Assembly (NCBI RefSeq): GCF_011090165.1
Contig: NZ_JAADJT010000013.1
Location: 1 to 64,000 of the forward strand
Origin: Duganella aceris
GTDB taxonomy: Bacteria; Pseudomonadota; Gammaproteobacteria; Burkholderiales; Burkholderiaceae_D
Direction of reading: 5' to 3'
DNA length: 64,000 nt
The notes beneath the pieces are model-generated. The model did not search any database and was not told where the DNA came from. It saw only the letters and a list, made by a program, of their open reading frames with translations. Positions within the stretch are counted from its first letter, which is position 1. Each line of letters opens with the position of its first letter. A program made the position numbers and the translations under genes. Below, piece after piece: positions 33,585 through 43,733 of this stretch.

Positions 33585-34352
33585 ATGCATATCACCCCGC
33601 TCCCCGCCGGTTTCGGCGTCTCCATCGATGGCCTGGACTTGCGCCGGGCCGACCCCGCCGTCACCGAACAGCTGCGCGCCGCGCTGCTGGAACACGGCCT
33701 GCTGGTCATTCGCGACCAGTCGCTGACGCCGCAGGAACAGGTCGCCGCGACCCGGCTGTTCGGCAGCCTGGAGACCTTCCCGACCATGCGCGGCCAGATC
33801 GACGGCATGCCGGAAATCTTTCGCGTCGCCAGCCGGCCGGAGGATGGCCACGTCGAGGTCGGCCGCTACTGGCACTCGGACGGTTCCTTCCGTGAAGATC
33901 CGACGCCGATCAGTTTCTGGTACTCGGTGGCGCGGTCGGAGCAGGGCGGCGACACGCTGTTCACCGATCTGCAACGGGCCTGGTCCGAGCTGGAGCCGGA
34001 GATCCAGCAGGAATTCGCCGGCCTGAACACGGCGCACCGCAACGGCGTGGTACACCCGCTGATGCTCAGGCACCCGATGACCGGCGTCCCGGCGCTGTAC
34101 CTGAACCTGGGCCTGACCGCCGGCGTGCTGGGCCATTCGCCGCAGCATTCGCAGGCGCTGATGCAGGCGGTGGAGCGGCACTATTCGCGGCCGGGCGCGA
34201 CTTACCGCCATCAGTGGCTGGCCGGCGACGTCGTGGTGGCCGACAATCTGCACGTCGCCCACAAGGCCACCCCGATCAGTCCAGGCCAGCGCCGCATCCT
34301 CAACCGCACCACGGTGCGCGCCGATGGCGTGGTCTGGGGCGCGGCCGCATAG
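33585..34352 (+). CDS. TauD/TfdA-family 2-oxoglutarate-dependent dioxygenase
   Basis: A 255-residue Fe(II)/2-oxoglutarate oxygenase. Iron ligands are His97 and Asp99 (YWHSDGSF) and distal His226 (DNLHVAHKA, with the same DN-x4-H spacing as TauD); Arg in GQRRILNRTT near the C-terminus would bind 2-oxoglutarate. ATG at 33585 is chosen for its excellent AGGAGG site; a GTG ten codons upstream is unlikely. The family hydroxylates taurine, aryloxyacetates, sulfate esters or similar compounds. The substrate here is unknown, probably linked to the LysR effector. Confidence 0.88.
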   Translation: MHITPLPAGFGVSIDGLDLRRADPAVTEQLRAALLEHGLLVIRDQSLTPQEQVAATRLFGSLETFPTMRGQIDGMPEIFRVASRPEDGHVEVGRYWHSDGSFREDPTPISFWYSVARSEQGGDTLFTDLQRAWSELEPEIQQEFAGLNTAHRNGVVHPLMLRHPMTGVPALYLNLGLTAGVLGHSPQHSQALMQAVERHYSRPGATYRHQWLAGDVVVADNLHVAHKATPISPGQRRILNRTTVRADGVVWGAAA

Positions 34353-34451
34353 CGGAAATGTTATTTCCTGTACGCACGATTGAGTTAGGTGACTTGCATG
34401 GCTTGTATTTAGGCTAAACTTCTTGCTTCTTAAGTTACCTTGGCCCGGACC

Positions 34452-37400
34452 ATGCCTCTACAATCGTCGATGGATGACAGCGGTTTCCGCCGCATTTTGT
34501 TGCGCAACATCACTTTGCCGCTGGCCGCCGGGGTGGTCAGCGCGGGCGTGTTCGTGGTTTTGCTTGCTTATTTGATCACGACCATGAACTGGGTCGAGCA
34601 CAGCGAACGGGTGATCGGCAGCGCCAACGAGATCGGCAAGCAGATGGTCGACATGGAAACCGGCATGCGCGGCTATATGCTGGCCGGCGATGAAAACTTC
34701 CTGGAACCGTATGTGCTGGCCAAGCCGAAAGTGGTGTCCGGCATCAATTCGCTGGCCAAGCTGGTCGAGGACAGCCCGCTGCAGGTCGGCCGGCTGCGCA
34801 ATATCCTGGCCCAGCAACAGCAGTGGGACCAGTACGCGCAGGACATGATCAAGCTGCGCGGCGCCGGCGGCGACGTCACCGGTCCGGTCAAGACCGGGCG
34901 CGGCAAGACCCAGTTCGACGAGATCCGCCGCCAGCTCGACGCCTTCGTCAACTACGAAAACCGCATCCGCCAGGAGCGCACCGCCGACGCCCGCAGCGTC
35001 ACCATCTGGGTGGCGGTGATCTATCTGGTGCTGACGCTGGGCGTGGGCGCGATCCTGGCCTGGTTCGGCCGGCGCGAGCTGCTGGGCCTGTCCGGCATCT
35101 TTAACAAGGTGCTGCGCCAACACACCGAACACGCCGAGATCCTGGCGCAGCAAGCCTGGCTGCGCACCGGCCAGAGCGAGCTGGCGCAGCAGGGCATCGG
35201 CCAGATGGCGCTGCCGCGCCTGTCGTCGTCGCTGCTGCAATTCATGGCGCGCTACATGGACGTGGTGGTCGGCGCGCTGTACCTGCGCAATCCCGACGGC
35301 AGCTTCACCCGCGTCGCCTCCTACGGCTTCAGCGCCGAATGGGAGCAGCGCGACCAGCAGCTCAAGCCGTCCGAAAGCCTGGTGGCCCAGGCCGCGCTGG
35401 AGAAGCGCGTGATCCGCCTCGACCGCGTGCCGGCCGATTTCATCCAGGTCGCCTCCGGCCTCGGCGCCGGTTCGCCGGTCAGCGTGATCCTGTCGCCGGT
35501 CGACAACGACGGCGAGATCAACGGCGTGATCGAACTGGGCCTGCTGCGCCCGATCGCGCAGCGCGACGTTGAGTTCCTGACGCTGGTGAAGGGCAACATC
35601 GGCAACGCCATCGACGCCAGCGGCTCGCGCCAGCGCTTGCAGGAAGTGCTGGCCGAGACCCAGCAGCTCAACGAGGAACTCCAGGTGCAGCAGGAGGAAC
35701 TGCGCACCGCCAACGAGGAACTGGAGGAACAGTCGCGGGTGCTGGAGGAATCCCAGGCCAGCCTGGAGAACCAGAAGGCCGAACTGGAGCAGACCAACGA
35801 ACAGCTGGCCGAACAGGGCAACGCGCTGGACCAGAAGAACGCCGCGCTGGGCAAGGCGCAGCAGGACCTGGAGGAACGCGCCGACCAGCTGGAGCGCGCC
35901 AGCCAATACAAATCGCAATTCCTGGCGAATATGTCGCACGAGCTGCGCACCCCGCTCAACAGCTCGCTGATCCTGGCCAAGCTGCTGTCGGAAAACGCGC
36001 CCGGCAACCTGAACGACGAGCAGGTGCGCTTCGCCAACACCATCTACGCCGCCGGCAACGACCTGCTGAACCTGATCAACGACATCCTCGACATCTCCAA
36101 GGTCGAGGCGGGCAAGCTGGACCTGGTGCCGGAGCAGCTGTCGCTGCGCCACGTGGTCGAAGGCATGGCGATGGTGTTCGAGCCGCTGGCGATGCAAAAG
36201 AAGCTGGCCTTCAGTGTCGAGATCGCCGACGACCTGGCGCCGCACATGGTCAGCGACCGCCAGCGCCTGGAGCAGATCCTCAAGAACCTGCTGTCGAACG
36301 CGCTCAAGTTCACCAGCAACGGCCGGATCGTGCTGACCGCGCACGCCGCCGGCACCGGCGGCGTCAGCTTCTCGGTGCAGGACACCGGCATCGGCATCCG
36401 GCCGGAAGACCAGCAGGGCATCTTCAACGCCTTCCAGCAAGCCGACGGCACCACCAGCCGCAAGTACGGCGGCACCGGCCTGGGCCTGTCGATCTCGCGC
36501 GACCTGGCGCAGTTGCTGGGCGGCGCCATCAGCCTGAGCAGCGAACCGGGCAAGGGCAGCTGCTTCACGCTGACCCTGCCGCTGGCGTGGACCGCGCCGG
36601 CGCCCGGCCCGCGCGAGGCCGGCACCAGCGCGCCCGCCTACACCCCGGCCGGCGGCGGCGCGCCGTTCAGCCCCTTGCACGCGCTGCCGACGCCCAACCC
36701 GGCGCCGGTCCCGGTCCCGGCGCCGACCTCGCCGCGCGTGCGCGCCTTCTCCGACGACCGCGACCTGGTCGGCACCGACGCCGGTCCGGCCACCCGGCTG
36801 GTGCTGGTGGTCGAGGACGACGCCGCCTTCGCCCGCATCCTGTACGAGCTGGCGCATGAAAAACAATACCGCTGCCTGGTCGCGTTCGACGCCGACGAAG
36901 GGCTGGCGCTGGCGCGCGAATACCGTCCCCACGCGGTGCTGCTCGACATCCGCCTGCCGGACCGCTCCGGCCTGTCGGTGCTGCAATTGCTGAAGGACGA
37001 CGCCTCCACCCGCCACATCCCGGTGCACGTGCTGTCCGGCACCGACAACGGCGAGGCCGCGCTGCACCTGGGCGCGATCGGCTTCGCGCTGAAGCCGACT
37101 ACGCGCGAACAGCTGATGGAAGTGTTCCGCCGCATCGAGGGCAAGCTGACGCAGAAGATCAAGCGCGTGCTGCTGGTCGAGGACGACGACCGCCAGCGCG
37201 ACAGCGTGGTGCAGCTGATCTCCGACAACGACGTCGAGATCGTCGCGGTCGGCAGCGGCGAGGAGGCGCTGACGCTGCTGCGCACCACCATCTACGATTG
37301 CATGATCATCGACCTGAAGCTGCCTGACATGCAGGGCAACGAGCTGCTGCAACGCATGGCCGGCGAATCGCTGGCGGCGTTCCCGCCGGTGATCGTCTAC

Positions 37401-37976
37401 ACCGGCCGCAACCTGTCGCGCGCCGAAGAGGCCGACCTGCACAAGTATTCGCGCTCGATCATCATCAAGGGCGCGCGTTCGCCGGAGCGCCTGCTGGACG
37501 AAGTGACGCTGTTCCTGCACAAGGTCGAAGCCGACCTGTCGAGCGAACGCCAGAAGATGCTGAAGACGGTGCGCTCGCGCGACCGCGTGTTCGAAGGCCG
37601 CCGCATCCTGCTGGTGGACGACGACGTGCGCAACATCTTCGCGCTGACCAGCGCGCTGGAGCAGAAGGGCGTGCTGGTGGAGGTGGGCCGCAACGGCTTC
37701 GAGGCGCTGGAAAAACTCGACAGCGTGGCCGACATCGACCTGGTGCTGATGGACGTGATGATGCCGGGCATGGACGGCCTGGAGGCGACCCGCCGCATCC
37801 GCGCCGACCCGCGCTTCCCGCGCCTGCCGATCATCGCCATCACCGCCAAGGCGATGAAGGACGACCAGGAACAATGCCTGGCCGCCGGCGCCAGCGACTA
37901 CCTGGCCAAGCCGATCGATCTGTCGCGCCTGTACTCGCTGCTGCGGGTGTGGATGCCGAACGGTGAACGGAGCTAG
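34452..37976 (+). CDS. CHASE3-GAF hybrid histidine kinase with three receiver domains
   Basis: A 1174-residue sensor. Two membrane helices (about 14-44 and 182-206) bracket a CHASE3 domain (METGMRGYMLAGDENFLEPY is diagnostic). A GAF domain (about 240-390) and a long Glu/Gln-rich coiled coil (about 395-485) lead to HisKA (His496, NMSHELRTPLN) and HATPase (about 600-715). After a Pro-rich linker come three receivers with Asp832, Asp954 and Asp1101. The start is uncertain: ATG 34452 is used, but 34470 is possible and neither has a strong ribosome site. It leads an operon with CheR, CheB and another kinase. A candidate -10 (TAAACT, 34415-34420) lies upstream. Confidence 0.9.
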   Translation: MPLQSSMDDSGFRRILLRNITLPLAAGVVSAGVFVVLLAYLITTMNWVEHSERVIGSANEIGKQMVDMETGMRGYMLAGDENFLEPYVLAKPKVVSGINSLAKLVEDSPLQVGRLRNILAQQQQWDQYAQDMIKLRGAGGDVTGPVKTGRGKTQFDEIRRQLDAFVNYENRIRQERTADARSVTIWVAVIYLVLTLGVGAILAWFGRRELLGLSGIFNKVLRQHTEHAEILAQQAWLRTGQSELAQQGIGQMALPRLSSSLLQFMARYMDVVVGALYLRNPDGSFTRVASYGFSAEWEQRDQQLKPSESLVAQAALEKRVIRLDRVPADFIQVASGLGAGSPVSVILSPVDNDGEINGVIELGLLRPIAQRDVEFLTLVKGNIGNAIDASGSRQRLQEVLAETQQLNEELQVQQEELRTANEELEEQSRVLEESQASLENQKAELEQTNEQLAEQGNALDQKNAALGKAQQDLEERADQLERASQYKSQFLANMSHELRTPLNSSLILAKLLSENAPGNLNDEQVRFANTIYAAGNDLLNLINDILDISKVEAGKLDLVPEQLSLRHVVEGMAMVFEPLAMQKKLAFSVEIADDLAPHMVSDRQRLEQILKNLLSNALKFTSNGRIVLTAHAAGTGGVSFSVQDTGIGIRPEDQQGIFNAFQQADGTTSRKYGGTGLGLSISRDLAQLLGGAISLSSEPGKGSCFTLTLPLAWTAPAPGPREAGTSAPAYTPAGGGAPFSPLHALPTPNPAPVPVPAPTSPRVRAFSDDRDLVGTDAGPATRLVLVVEDDAAFARILYELAHEKQYRCLVAFDADEGLALAREYRPHAVLLDIRLPDRSGLSVLQLLKDDASTRHIPVHVLSGTDNGEAALHLGAIGFALKPTTREQLMEVFRRIEGKLTQKIKRVLLVEDDDRQRDSVVQLISDNDVEIVAVGSGEEALTLLRTTIYDCMIIDLKLPDMQGNELLQRMAGESLAAFPPVIVYTGRNLSRAEEADLHKYSRSIIIKGARSPERLLDEVTLFLHKVEADLSSERQKMLKTVRSRDRVFEGRRILLVDDDVRNIFALTSALEQKGVLVEVGRNGFEALEKLDSVADIDLVLMDVMMPGMDGLEATRRIRADPRFPRLPIIAITAKAMKDDQEQCLAAGASDYLAKPIDLSRLYSLLRVWMPNGERS

Positions 37977-37977
37977 C

Positions 37978-38796
37978 ATGCAGAACAGCGACACCGATAT
38001 CGAGCTGAAGATGCTGGTCGAGGCCATCTACCTGAAGTACAGCTACGATTTCCGCGACTACACCGGCGCCTCGCAAAAGCGCCGCGTGCTGCACGCGCTG
38101 CACGAGATGGAGTGCGACAGCATTTCGGGCCTGCAGGCGCGCATCATGCACGAGCCGGCCGCCTTCAGCCAGCTGCTGCAGTATCTGACGATTCCGGTGA
38201 CGTCGATGTTCCGCGATCCGACCTATTTCAAGGCGCTGCGCGAGCAGGTGATGCCGGTGCTGCGCACCTACCCGTCGCTGAAGATCTGGATCGCCGGTTG
38301 CAGCACCGGCGAGGAAGTGGTGTCGATGGCGATCCTGCTGCGCGAGGAGGGCCTGCTGGAACGCAGCATGATCTACGCCACCGACATCAACCCGCAATCG
38401 CTGGAGAAGGCGCGCAAGGGCGTGTTCCCGCTGGACGCGATGCGCGAGTACACCGAGAACTACCAGCTGGCCGGCGGCACCCGCAGTTTTTCCGACTACT
38501 ACACGGCGGCCTACAACGCCGCGCTGTTCGACAGCTCGCTGTGCGACAACGTCACCTTCGCCGACCACAGTCTGGCCACCGACGCGGTGTTCGCCGAGAC
38601 GCATCTGATCAGCTGCCGCAACGTGATGATCTACTTCAAGAAGAAGCTGCAGGAGCGCGCCTTCGGCCTGTTCCACGAATCGCTGTGCCATCGCGGCTTC
38701 CTCGGCCTGGGCAGCAAGGAGAGCATCGACTTTTCCGCCTACGCGCCCAGCTTCGAGCCGGTGATGAAGCGCGAACGCCTGTTCCGCAAGCGCTGA
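37978..38796 (+). CDS. CheR-family protein-glutamate methyltransferase
   Basis: A 272-residue methyltransferase: N-terminal CheR helical domain (about 8-70), then the SAM-binding domain with IWIAGCSTGEEVVS (about 103-116) and ATDINPQSLEKA; LISCRNVMIYF is the typical catalytic-domain motif. CheR transfers methyl groups from S-adenosylmethionine to glutamates, usually on chemoreceptors. No receptor is encoded here, so the substrate may be a distant receptor or the CHASE3 kinase. ATG 37978 follows the kinase stop by one base; GGAG lies six bases before it. Confidence 0.92.
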   Translation: MQNSDTDIELKMLVEAIYLKYSYDFRDYTGASQKRRVLHALHEMECDSISGLQARIMHEPAAFSQLLQYLTIPVTSMFRDPTYFKALREQVMPVLRTYPSLKIWIAGCSTGEEVVSMAILLREEGLLERSMIYATDINPQSLEKARKGVFPLDAMREYTENYQLAGGTRSFSDYYTAAYNAALFDSSLCDNVTFADHSLATDAVFAETHLISCRNVMIYFKKKLQERAFGLFHESLCHRGFLGLGSKESIDFSAYAPSFEPVMKRERLFRKR

Positions 38797-38798
38797 CC

Positions 38799-39401
38799 AT
38801 GAACCGCGAACAGATCAGGGCGGCGCTGACCGGCCGCAGCATCGAGGCGGTGGTGATCGGCGCGTCCGCCGGCGGCGTCGGCGCGCTGCTGAAACTGCTG
38901 CCCGGTTTGCCGGCCGGCTACGGCCGCCCGGTGGTGGCGCTGCTGCACCTGCCGGAGAACCGCCGCAGCCAGCTGGCCGACGTGTTCCAGCAGCGGATGC
39001 AGATGCCGGTGCGCGAAGCGGCCGACAAGGAGCCGGTATCGTCCGGAACGCTGTATTTCGCCGGTTCCGGCTACCATTTGTCTGTCGAGCAGGACCGCAG
39101 TTTTTCGCTCAGCTGCGAGGCGCCGCTGCACTTCGCCCGGCCGTCGATCGACTACCTGATGGAATCGGCGGCCGACGCCTACGGCCCCCGGCTGCTGGGC
39201 ATCCTGTTGACCGGCGCCAACAACGACGGCGCGGCCGGCATGGCGGCGATCGGCGCGGCCGGCGGGCTGACCGTGGTGCAGGATCCGCAGGAGGCGGAGG
39301 TGGCCACCATGCCGAACGAGGCGATCAAGCTGCGCGCGCCCGACCTGGTCCTGCCGCTGGATGACATACATACATTGCTGTTGATGTTGGAGAATATTTA
39401 A
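38799..39401 (+). CDS. CheB-type methylesterase, catalytic domain only
   Basis: A 200-residue protein that matches only the C-terminal esterase half of CheB. The triad is visible: Ser23 (GASAGG), His50 (LLHLPENR) and Asp143 (GANNDGAAGM). Canonical CheB has an N-terminal receiver that activates the esterase on phosphorylation; here it is absent, so control may come from partner receivers in the operon. The gene starts two bases after cheR and its stop overlaps the next start by one base. Sequence upstream in the same frame overlaps cheR and is not coding. Confidence 0.9.
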   Translation: MNREQIRAALTGRSIEAVVIGASAGGVGALLKLLPGLPAGYGRPVVALLHLPENRRSQLADVFQQRMQMPVREAADKEPVSSGTLYFAGSGYHLSVEQDRSFSLSCEAPLHFARPSIDYLMESAADAYGPRLLGILLTGANNDGAAGMAAIGAAGGLTVVQDPQEAEVATMPNEAIKLRAPDLVLPLDDIHTLLLMLENI

Positions 39402-40600
39402 TGCACGTCGCGTCCCCCACCAAACTGCTGATCGTCGACGATCTGCCGGAAAACCTGCAAGCGCTCAACGCCGTGATCCGCGGCGACGGGCGCCAGGTGT
39501 TCGCGGCCGGTTCCGGCGAGGAGGCGCTGGCCTTGCTGCTGCAACACGACTTCGCCATGGCCTTCCTCGACGTGCAGATGCCGGGCATGGACGGCTTCGA
39601 GCTGGCCGAGCTGATGCGCGGCACCGAGAAGACGCGGCAGATTCCGATCGTGTTCGTCACGGCGGCCGGCAAGGAGCTGAATTACTCGTTCAAGGGCTAC
39701 GAGGCGGGCGCGGTCGACGTGCTGTACAAGCCGCTCGACGCGCGCGCGGTCAAGGGCAAGGTGCAGGTGTTCGTGGCGCTGTACGAGCAGCGCGAGGCGA
39801 CCCGGCGCCAGGTCGAGGCGCTGGAGCTGGCGCGCCAGCAGCAGGAGGCCACGCTGGCCGAGCTGAACGCGGCGCAGGTGCAGTTGCAGCGCGCGCTGAC
39901 GATGCGCGACGAATTCATGTCGATGGTGTCGCACGAGATGCGCACGCCGCTCAACACGCTGTACCTGGAAACCCAGCTGCGCAAGATGCAGTTGGAGCGC
40001 GGCAACATGGCGGCCTTCGGCGCCGAGCAGTTGCAGCGCATGGTGGCGCGCGACGACCGCCAGATCCAGAGCATCATCCGGCTGATCGACGACATGCTGG
40101 ACGTGTCGCGCATCCGCAGCGGCAAGCTGTCGCTGCGGCCGGGCTGGGTCGAGCTGTCCGGCCTGCTGCGGCGGCTGGTGCACGATTTGACGCCGCAGGC
40201 GATCACCGCCGGCTGCACGTTGACGCTGGAGGCGGCAACGCCGGTCAGCGGCTGGTGGGACGAGTTCCGCATCGAACAGATCGTGGTCAACCTGCTGACC
40301 AACGCGCTGCGCTACGGCGGCCAGCAGCCGGTCGAGGTGGCGCTGGTGGTGGAGCAGGAGTGGGCCCGCATCGAGGTGCGCGACCATGGTCCGGGCATCG
40401 CCCCGGAGCAGCAGGAGAAGATCTTCGAGCCGTACGAGCGCGGGGTCGGCAACGAGGTGCCGTCGGGGCTGGGGCTGGGTTTGTACATCTCGCGTGAATT
40501 GGCCGAAGTGCACGAGGGCAGCCTGACGCTGCGCAGCGCGCCGGGCGCGGGCTCGACCTTCATCCTGGCGTTGCCGCGCCGCGACGCGCCGCCGTTGTAG
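39401..40600 (+). CDS. Receiver-histidine kinase fusion
   Basis: A 399-residue soluble protein: receiver domain (1-125, Asp57 in MAFLDVQMPG), a coiled-coil linker (about 130-170), HisKA with His178 (MVSHEMRTPLN) and HATPase (about 275-395; GLGLGLYISRELAEVH). A kinase with an N-terminal receiver works as a phosphorelay intermediate, taking phosphate or regulation from the three-receiver kinase at the head of the operon. Its start overlaps the cheB stop by one base. It ends six bases from a convergent gene. Confidence 0.9.
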   Translation: MHVASPTKLLIVDDLPENLQALNAVIRGDGRQVFAAGSGEEALALLLQHDFAMAFLDVQMPGMDGFELAELMRGTEKTRQIPIVFVTAAGKELNYSFKGYEAGAVDVLYKPLDARAVKGKVQVFVALYEQREATRRQVEALELARQQQEATLAELNAAQVQLQRALTMRDEFMSMVSHEMRTPLNTLYLETQLRKMQLERGNMAAFGAEQLQRMVARDDRQIQSIIRLIDDMLDVSRIRSGKLSLRPGWVELSGLLRRLVHDLTPQAITAGCTLTLEAATPVSGWWDEFRIEQIVVNLLTNALRYGGQQPVEVALVVEQEWARIEVRDHGPGIAPEQQEKIFEPYERGVGNEVPSGLGLGLYISRELAEVHEGSLTLRSAPGAGSTFILALPRRDAPPL

Positions 40601-40606
40601 CGCAAC

Positions 40607-41011
40607 TTAGCGCGAGCGGGCCTCTTCGCGGCGCTGGATGATCCAGGCCTTCAGGTCTTCGAAATTGACGTTGCCGCGCTGGGCAGTGTCGATGTGGTCG
40701 AAATTCTTGTCGATGAAGCCCAGGCCGGCCTTGCGCGCCTCGTCGCGGTTGAGCGCGCCGTTGCCGTCGGTGTCGGCCTCGTCGAAGCGCCTCTTGAGTT
40801 TTTGCATCGCCTGGTAGCGCAGCAGGATCGGGCCGGACGAGGCGTCGCGTAGCGGACGCCGCAACGCCGGCGGGACGTCGGCGTCGGGATTGGCGGGCGC
40901 GGAACGGATCGATGCCGGCGTGGCCGCTTCAGGCTGCGGCGTTTGCGCGCCGGCGTTGCTGATGGCCATGAGCATGGCCATGGCGGCGGCCAGGATTGCT
41001 AAAAACTTCAT
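40607..41011 (-). CDS. Secreted EF-hand protein
   Basis: A 134-residue exported protein with signal peptide (about 1-23). A canonical EF-hand calcium loop (DEADTDGNGALNRDEA) is followed about 25 residues later by a degenerate one (DHIDTAQRGNVNFED). It may be a periplasmic calcium-binding protein. ATG at 41011 is chosen because the signal peptide begins there and GGGGGAG lies upstream. It is transcribed towards the signalling operon, with six bases between the stop codons. Confidence 0.75.
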   Translation of the reverse strand: MKFLAILAAAMAMLMAISNAGAQTPQPEAATPASIRSAPANPDADVPPALRRPLRDASSGPILLRYQAMQKLKRRFDEADTDGNGALNRDEARKAGLGFIDKNFDHIDTAQRGNVNFEDLKAWIIQRREEARSR

Positions 41012-41154
41012 GTTTTGTCTCCCCCGCATCGCTCTTGAGCCCGATGCACGGCTTTATGCGCCTACTTTGATCCTATTGGGGGAATTAATCAAATCCATTC
41101 GCTGCGGATGGCGCCTTGTGTCGCCCGGAAACGTCATCCGGCCATGGAACCTTT

Positions 41155-41634
41155 CTATTTCCGCCAAAAGCCCGCGTGGGCCAGGCGCGCCTCGTCCTCG
41201 CGCAGCGGTCCGACCACCTCGGTCGGACGCTGGCCGCGCGCGAACACCTCGCGGCAGGGCAGCGACAGCGTCGGGTTTTCCGGGTCGCTGCCGGTCAGCC
41301 GCAGCAGGCTGGCCTCGGACATCGCATACACCACCCGCCCCACGCCGCTCCAATACGTGCCGCCGGCGCACATGGCGCACGGCTCGGCGTTGGCGTACAG
41401 CGTGGCGCCGGCCAGCTGTTCCGGGCTGTAACGCTGCGACGCCTGGCGCAGCGCGTTCATTTCCGCGTGCGCGGTGCGGTCGCTGCTGGAGGCGTTCATC
41501 GCCTCGGCCAGCACGGCGCCGTCGGCCGCCACCACCATCGCGGCGAACGGATGGTGGCCCTCGTCGCGCGAGCGCTGCGCCAGGGCCAGCACGCGGGTCA
41601 GGAATTCATGGTCTTGCTGCGTTGCGGTATTCAT
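41155..41634 (-). CDS. Cytidine/deoxycytidylate-type deaminase, probable guanine deaminase
   Basis: A 159-residue zinc deaminase. His56-Ala-Glu58 (TAHAEMNAL) and Pro85-Cys86-x2-Cys89 (EPCAMCAGG) are the zinc and proton-shuttle motifs. Size and motif context fit both nucleoside deaminases of the GuaD type and TadA-like enzymes; the neighbouring purine transporter and Rieske oxygenase favour guanine to xanthine. Its ATG overlaps the stop of the oxygenase gene, so both are translated from one message. The specificity is inference. Confidence 0.8.
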   Translation of the reverse strand: MNTATQQDHEFLTRVLALAQRSRDEGHHPFAAMVVAADGAVLAEAMNASSSDRTAHAEMNALRQASQRYSPEQLAGATLYANAEPCAMCAGGTYWSGVGRVVYAMSEASLLRLTGSDPENPTLSLPCREVFARGQRPTEVVGPLREDEARLAHAGFWRK

Positions 41635-42623
41635 CGGATGACTCCATAGTGCAGGTTCTGTTGCTTCAGGTAGGCGCGGTAGGCCAGCGACATGCGGTCG
41701 CAGGCCACCGACACTTCGGCGCCCGGGGTCAGCGGCAGGCGCGCCGGGTGCTGGCTTTCCAGGATCGGCTGGTCTTGCAGGAAGATGGTGTCCTGGAAGG
41801 CGCGCAGCGCGTCGTCGCTGGCGTTGAAATCGTCCAGCGCCAGGATGATGCGCACGCGGGTGCTGGTCTCCGTCAACGGTTGCAGCAGCAGCGCGATCGC
41901 TTCGCGCAGCGCGCCCGGCGCCTGCTTGGTCAGGATCGCGGTCAGCGGCCGCACCACGCGGTAGGTGTAGTCGATGTCGCCGCCGGCGGTGGCGGCCTGG
42001 CTGGCCTGCGGTTGCCACGCGCGGCATCGACTGGCCCGGACGCCGGCGCCGTATTCGGCGTCGTCGAAGTTCTCGACCATGTAATCGGGGATGGCGGCGT
42101 GCTGCTGCTCGCCGAGGATGCCTTCGTGGACGAAGGCGAAGTGCGCCATGTCGAGGAAGTTCTCGACGATGCGCGGCGCGCTGCTTTGCACGTCGTAGTG
42201 GCCGCACCAGACTTTGCGCAGCGCCGGGTCGGCGAATTCGGGGAAGCGCGGCGGCGCGTTGTCGCCGGGCGTGCCGAGGCAGACCCACGCCAGTTCGTAC
42301 AGCTCCTGCACCTGGTAGCTCGCCACCCGCGCCTTCAGATGCGCCTCGCCCAGCGCCGGCAGCGCGGGGATGTGCTGGCAGCGGCCGTCGCCGCCGAAGC
42401 GCCAGCCGTGATAGGCGCAGCGCAGCGTGTCGTCGCGCAGCACGCCCAGCGAGAGCCGCGTGCCCCGGTGCGGGCAGCGGTCCTCCCACGCGTGCAGCGC
42501 GCCGCCGCTGTCGCGCCACAGCACGACGCGGGTATCCAGCAGGTCGGTGGCGAGCAGCGCGCCGGCGGCGATGTGCGACGCCGGCGCGACCGGATGCCAG
42601 TCGTTGAACAGGACCGGATCCAT
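41631..42623 (-). CDS. Rieske non-heme iron oxygenase, possible HpxD-like purine oxygenase
   Basis: A 330-residue oxygenase alpha-type subunit. The Rieske [2Fe-2S] ligands are Cys50, His52, Cys69 and His72 (CPHRG and CAYHGW). The mononuclear iron site is Asp158, His161 and His166 (NFLDMAHFAFVHEG). It sits between a purine-type binding protein (two bases upstream) and a deaminase (overlapping). Klebsiella HpxD, a Rieske enzyme that takes part in turning hypoxanthine/xanthine into urate, is the closest functional precedent I know. N-demethylases of methylxanthines are an alternative. It needs an electron donor; the ferredoxin at 49.3 kb is the obvious candidate, and no reductase is present. Confidence 0.8.
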   Translation of the reverse strand: MDPVLFNDWHPVAPASHIAAGALLATDLLDTRVVLWRDSGGALHAWEDRCPHRGTRLSLGVLRDDTLRCAYHGWRFGGDGRCQHIPALPALGEAHLKARVASYQVQELYELAWVCLGTPGDNAPPRFPEFADPALRKVWCGHYDVQSSAPRIVENFLDMAHFAFVHEGILGEQQHAAIPDYMVENFDDAEYGAGVRASRCRAWQPQASQAATAGGDIDYTYRVVRPLTAILTKQAPGALREAIALLLQPLTETSTRVRIILALDDFNASDDALRAFQDTIFLQDQPILESQHPARLPLTPGAEVSVACDRMSLAYRAYLKQQNLHYGVIR

Positions 42624-42625
42624 GC

Positions 42626-43702
<1,077 letters not shown>

Positions 43703-43733
43703 ACGGTTATTCCTTTAAGGGTAGGCGGGGAGG

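Noticed and set aside
34458..38027. 1189-codon open frame on the minus strand
   Set aside because: Antisense to the CHASE3 hybrid kinase, with no recognisable domain; the plus-strand gene has a complete domain set.
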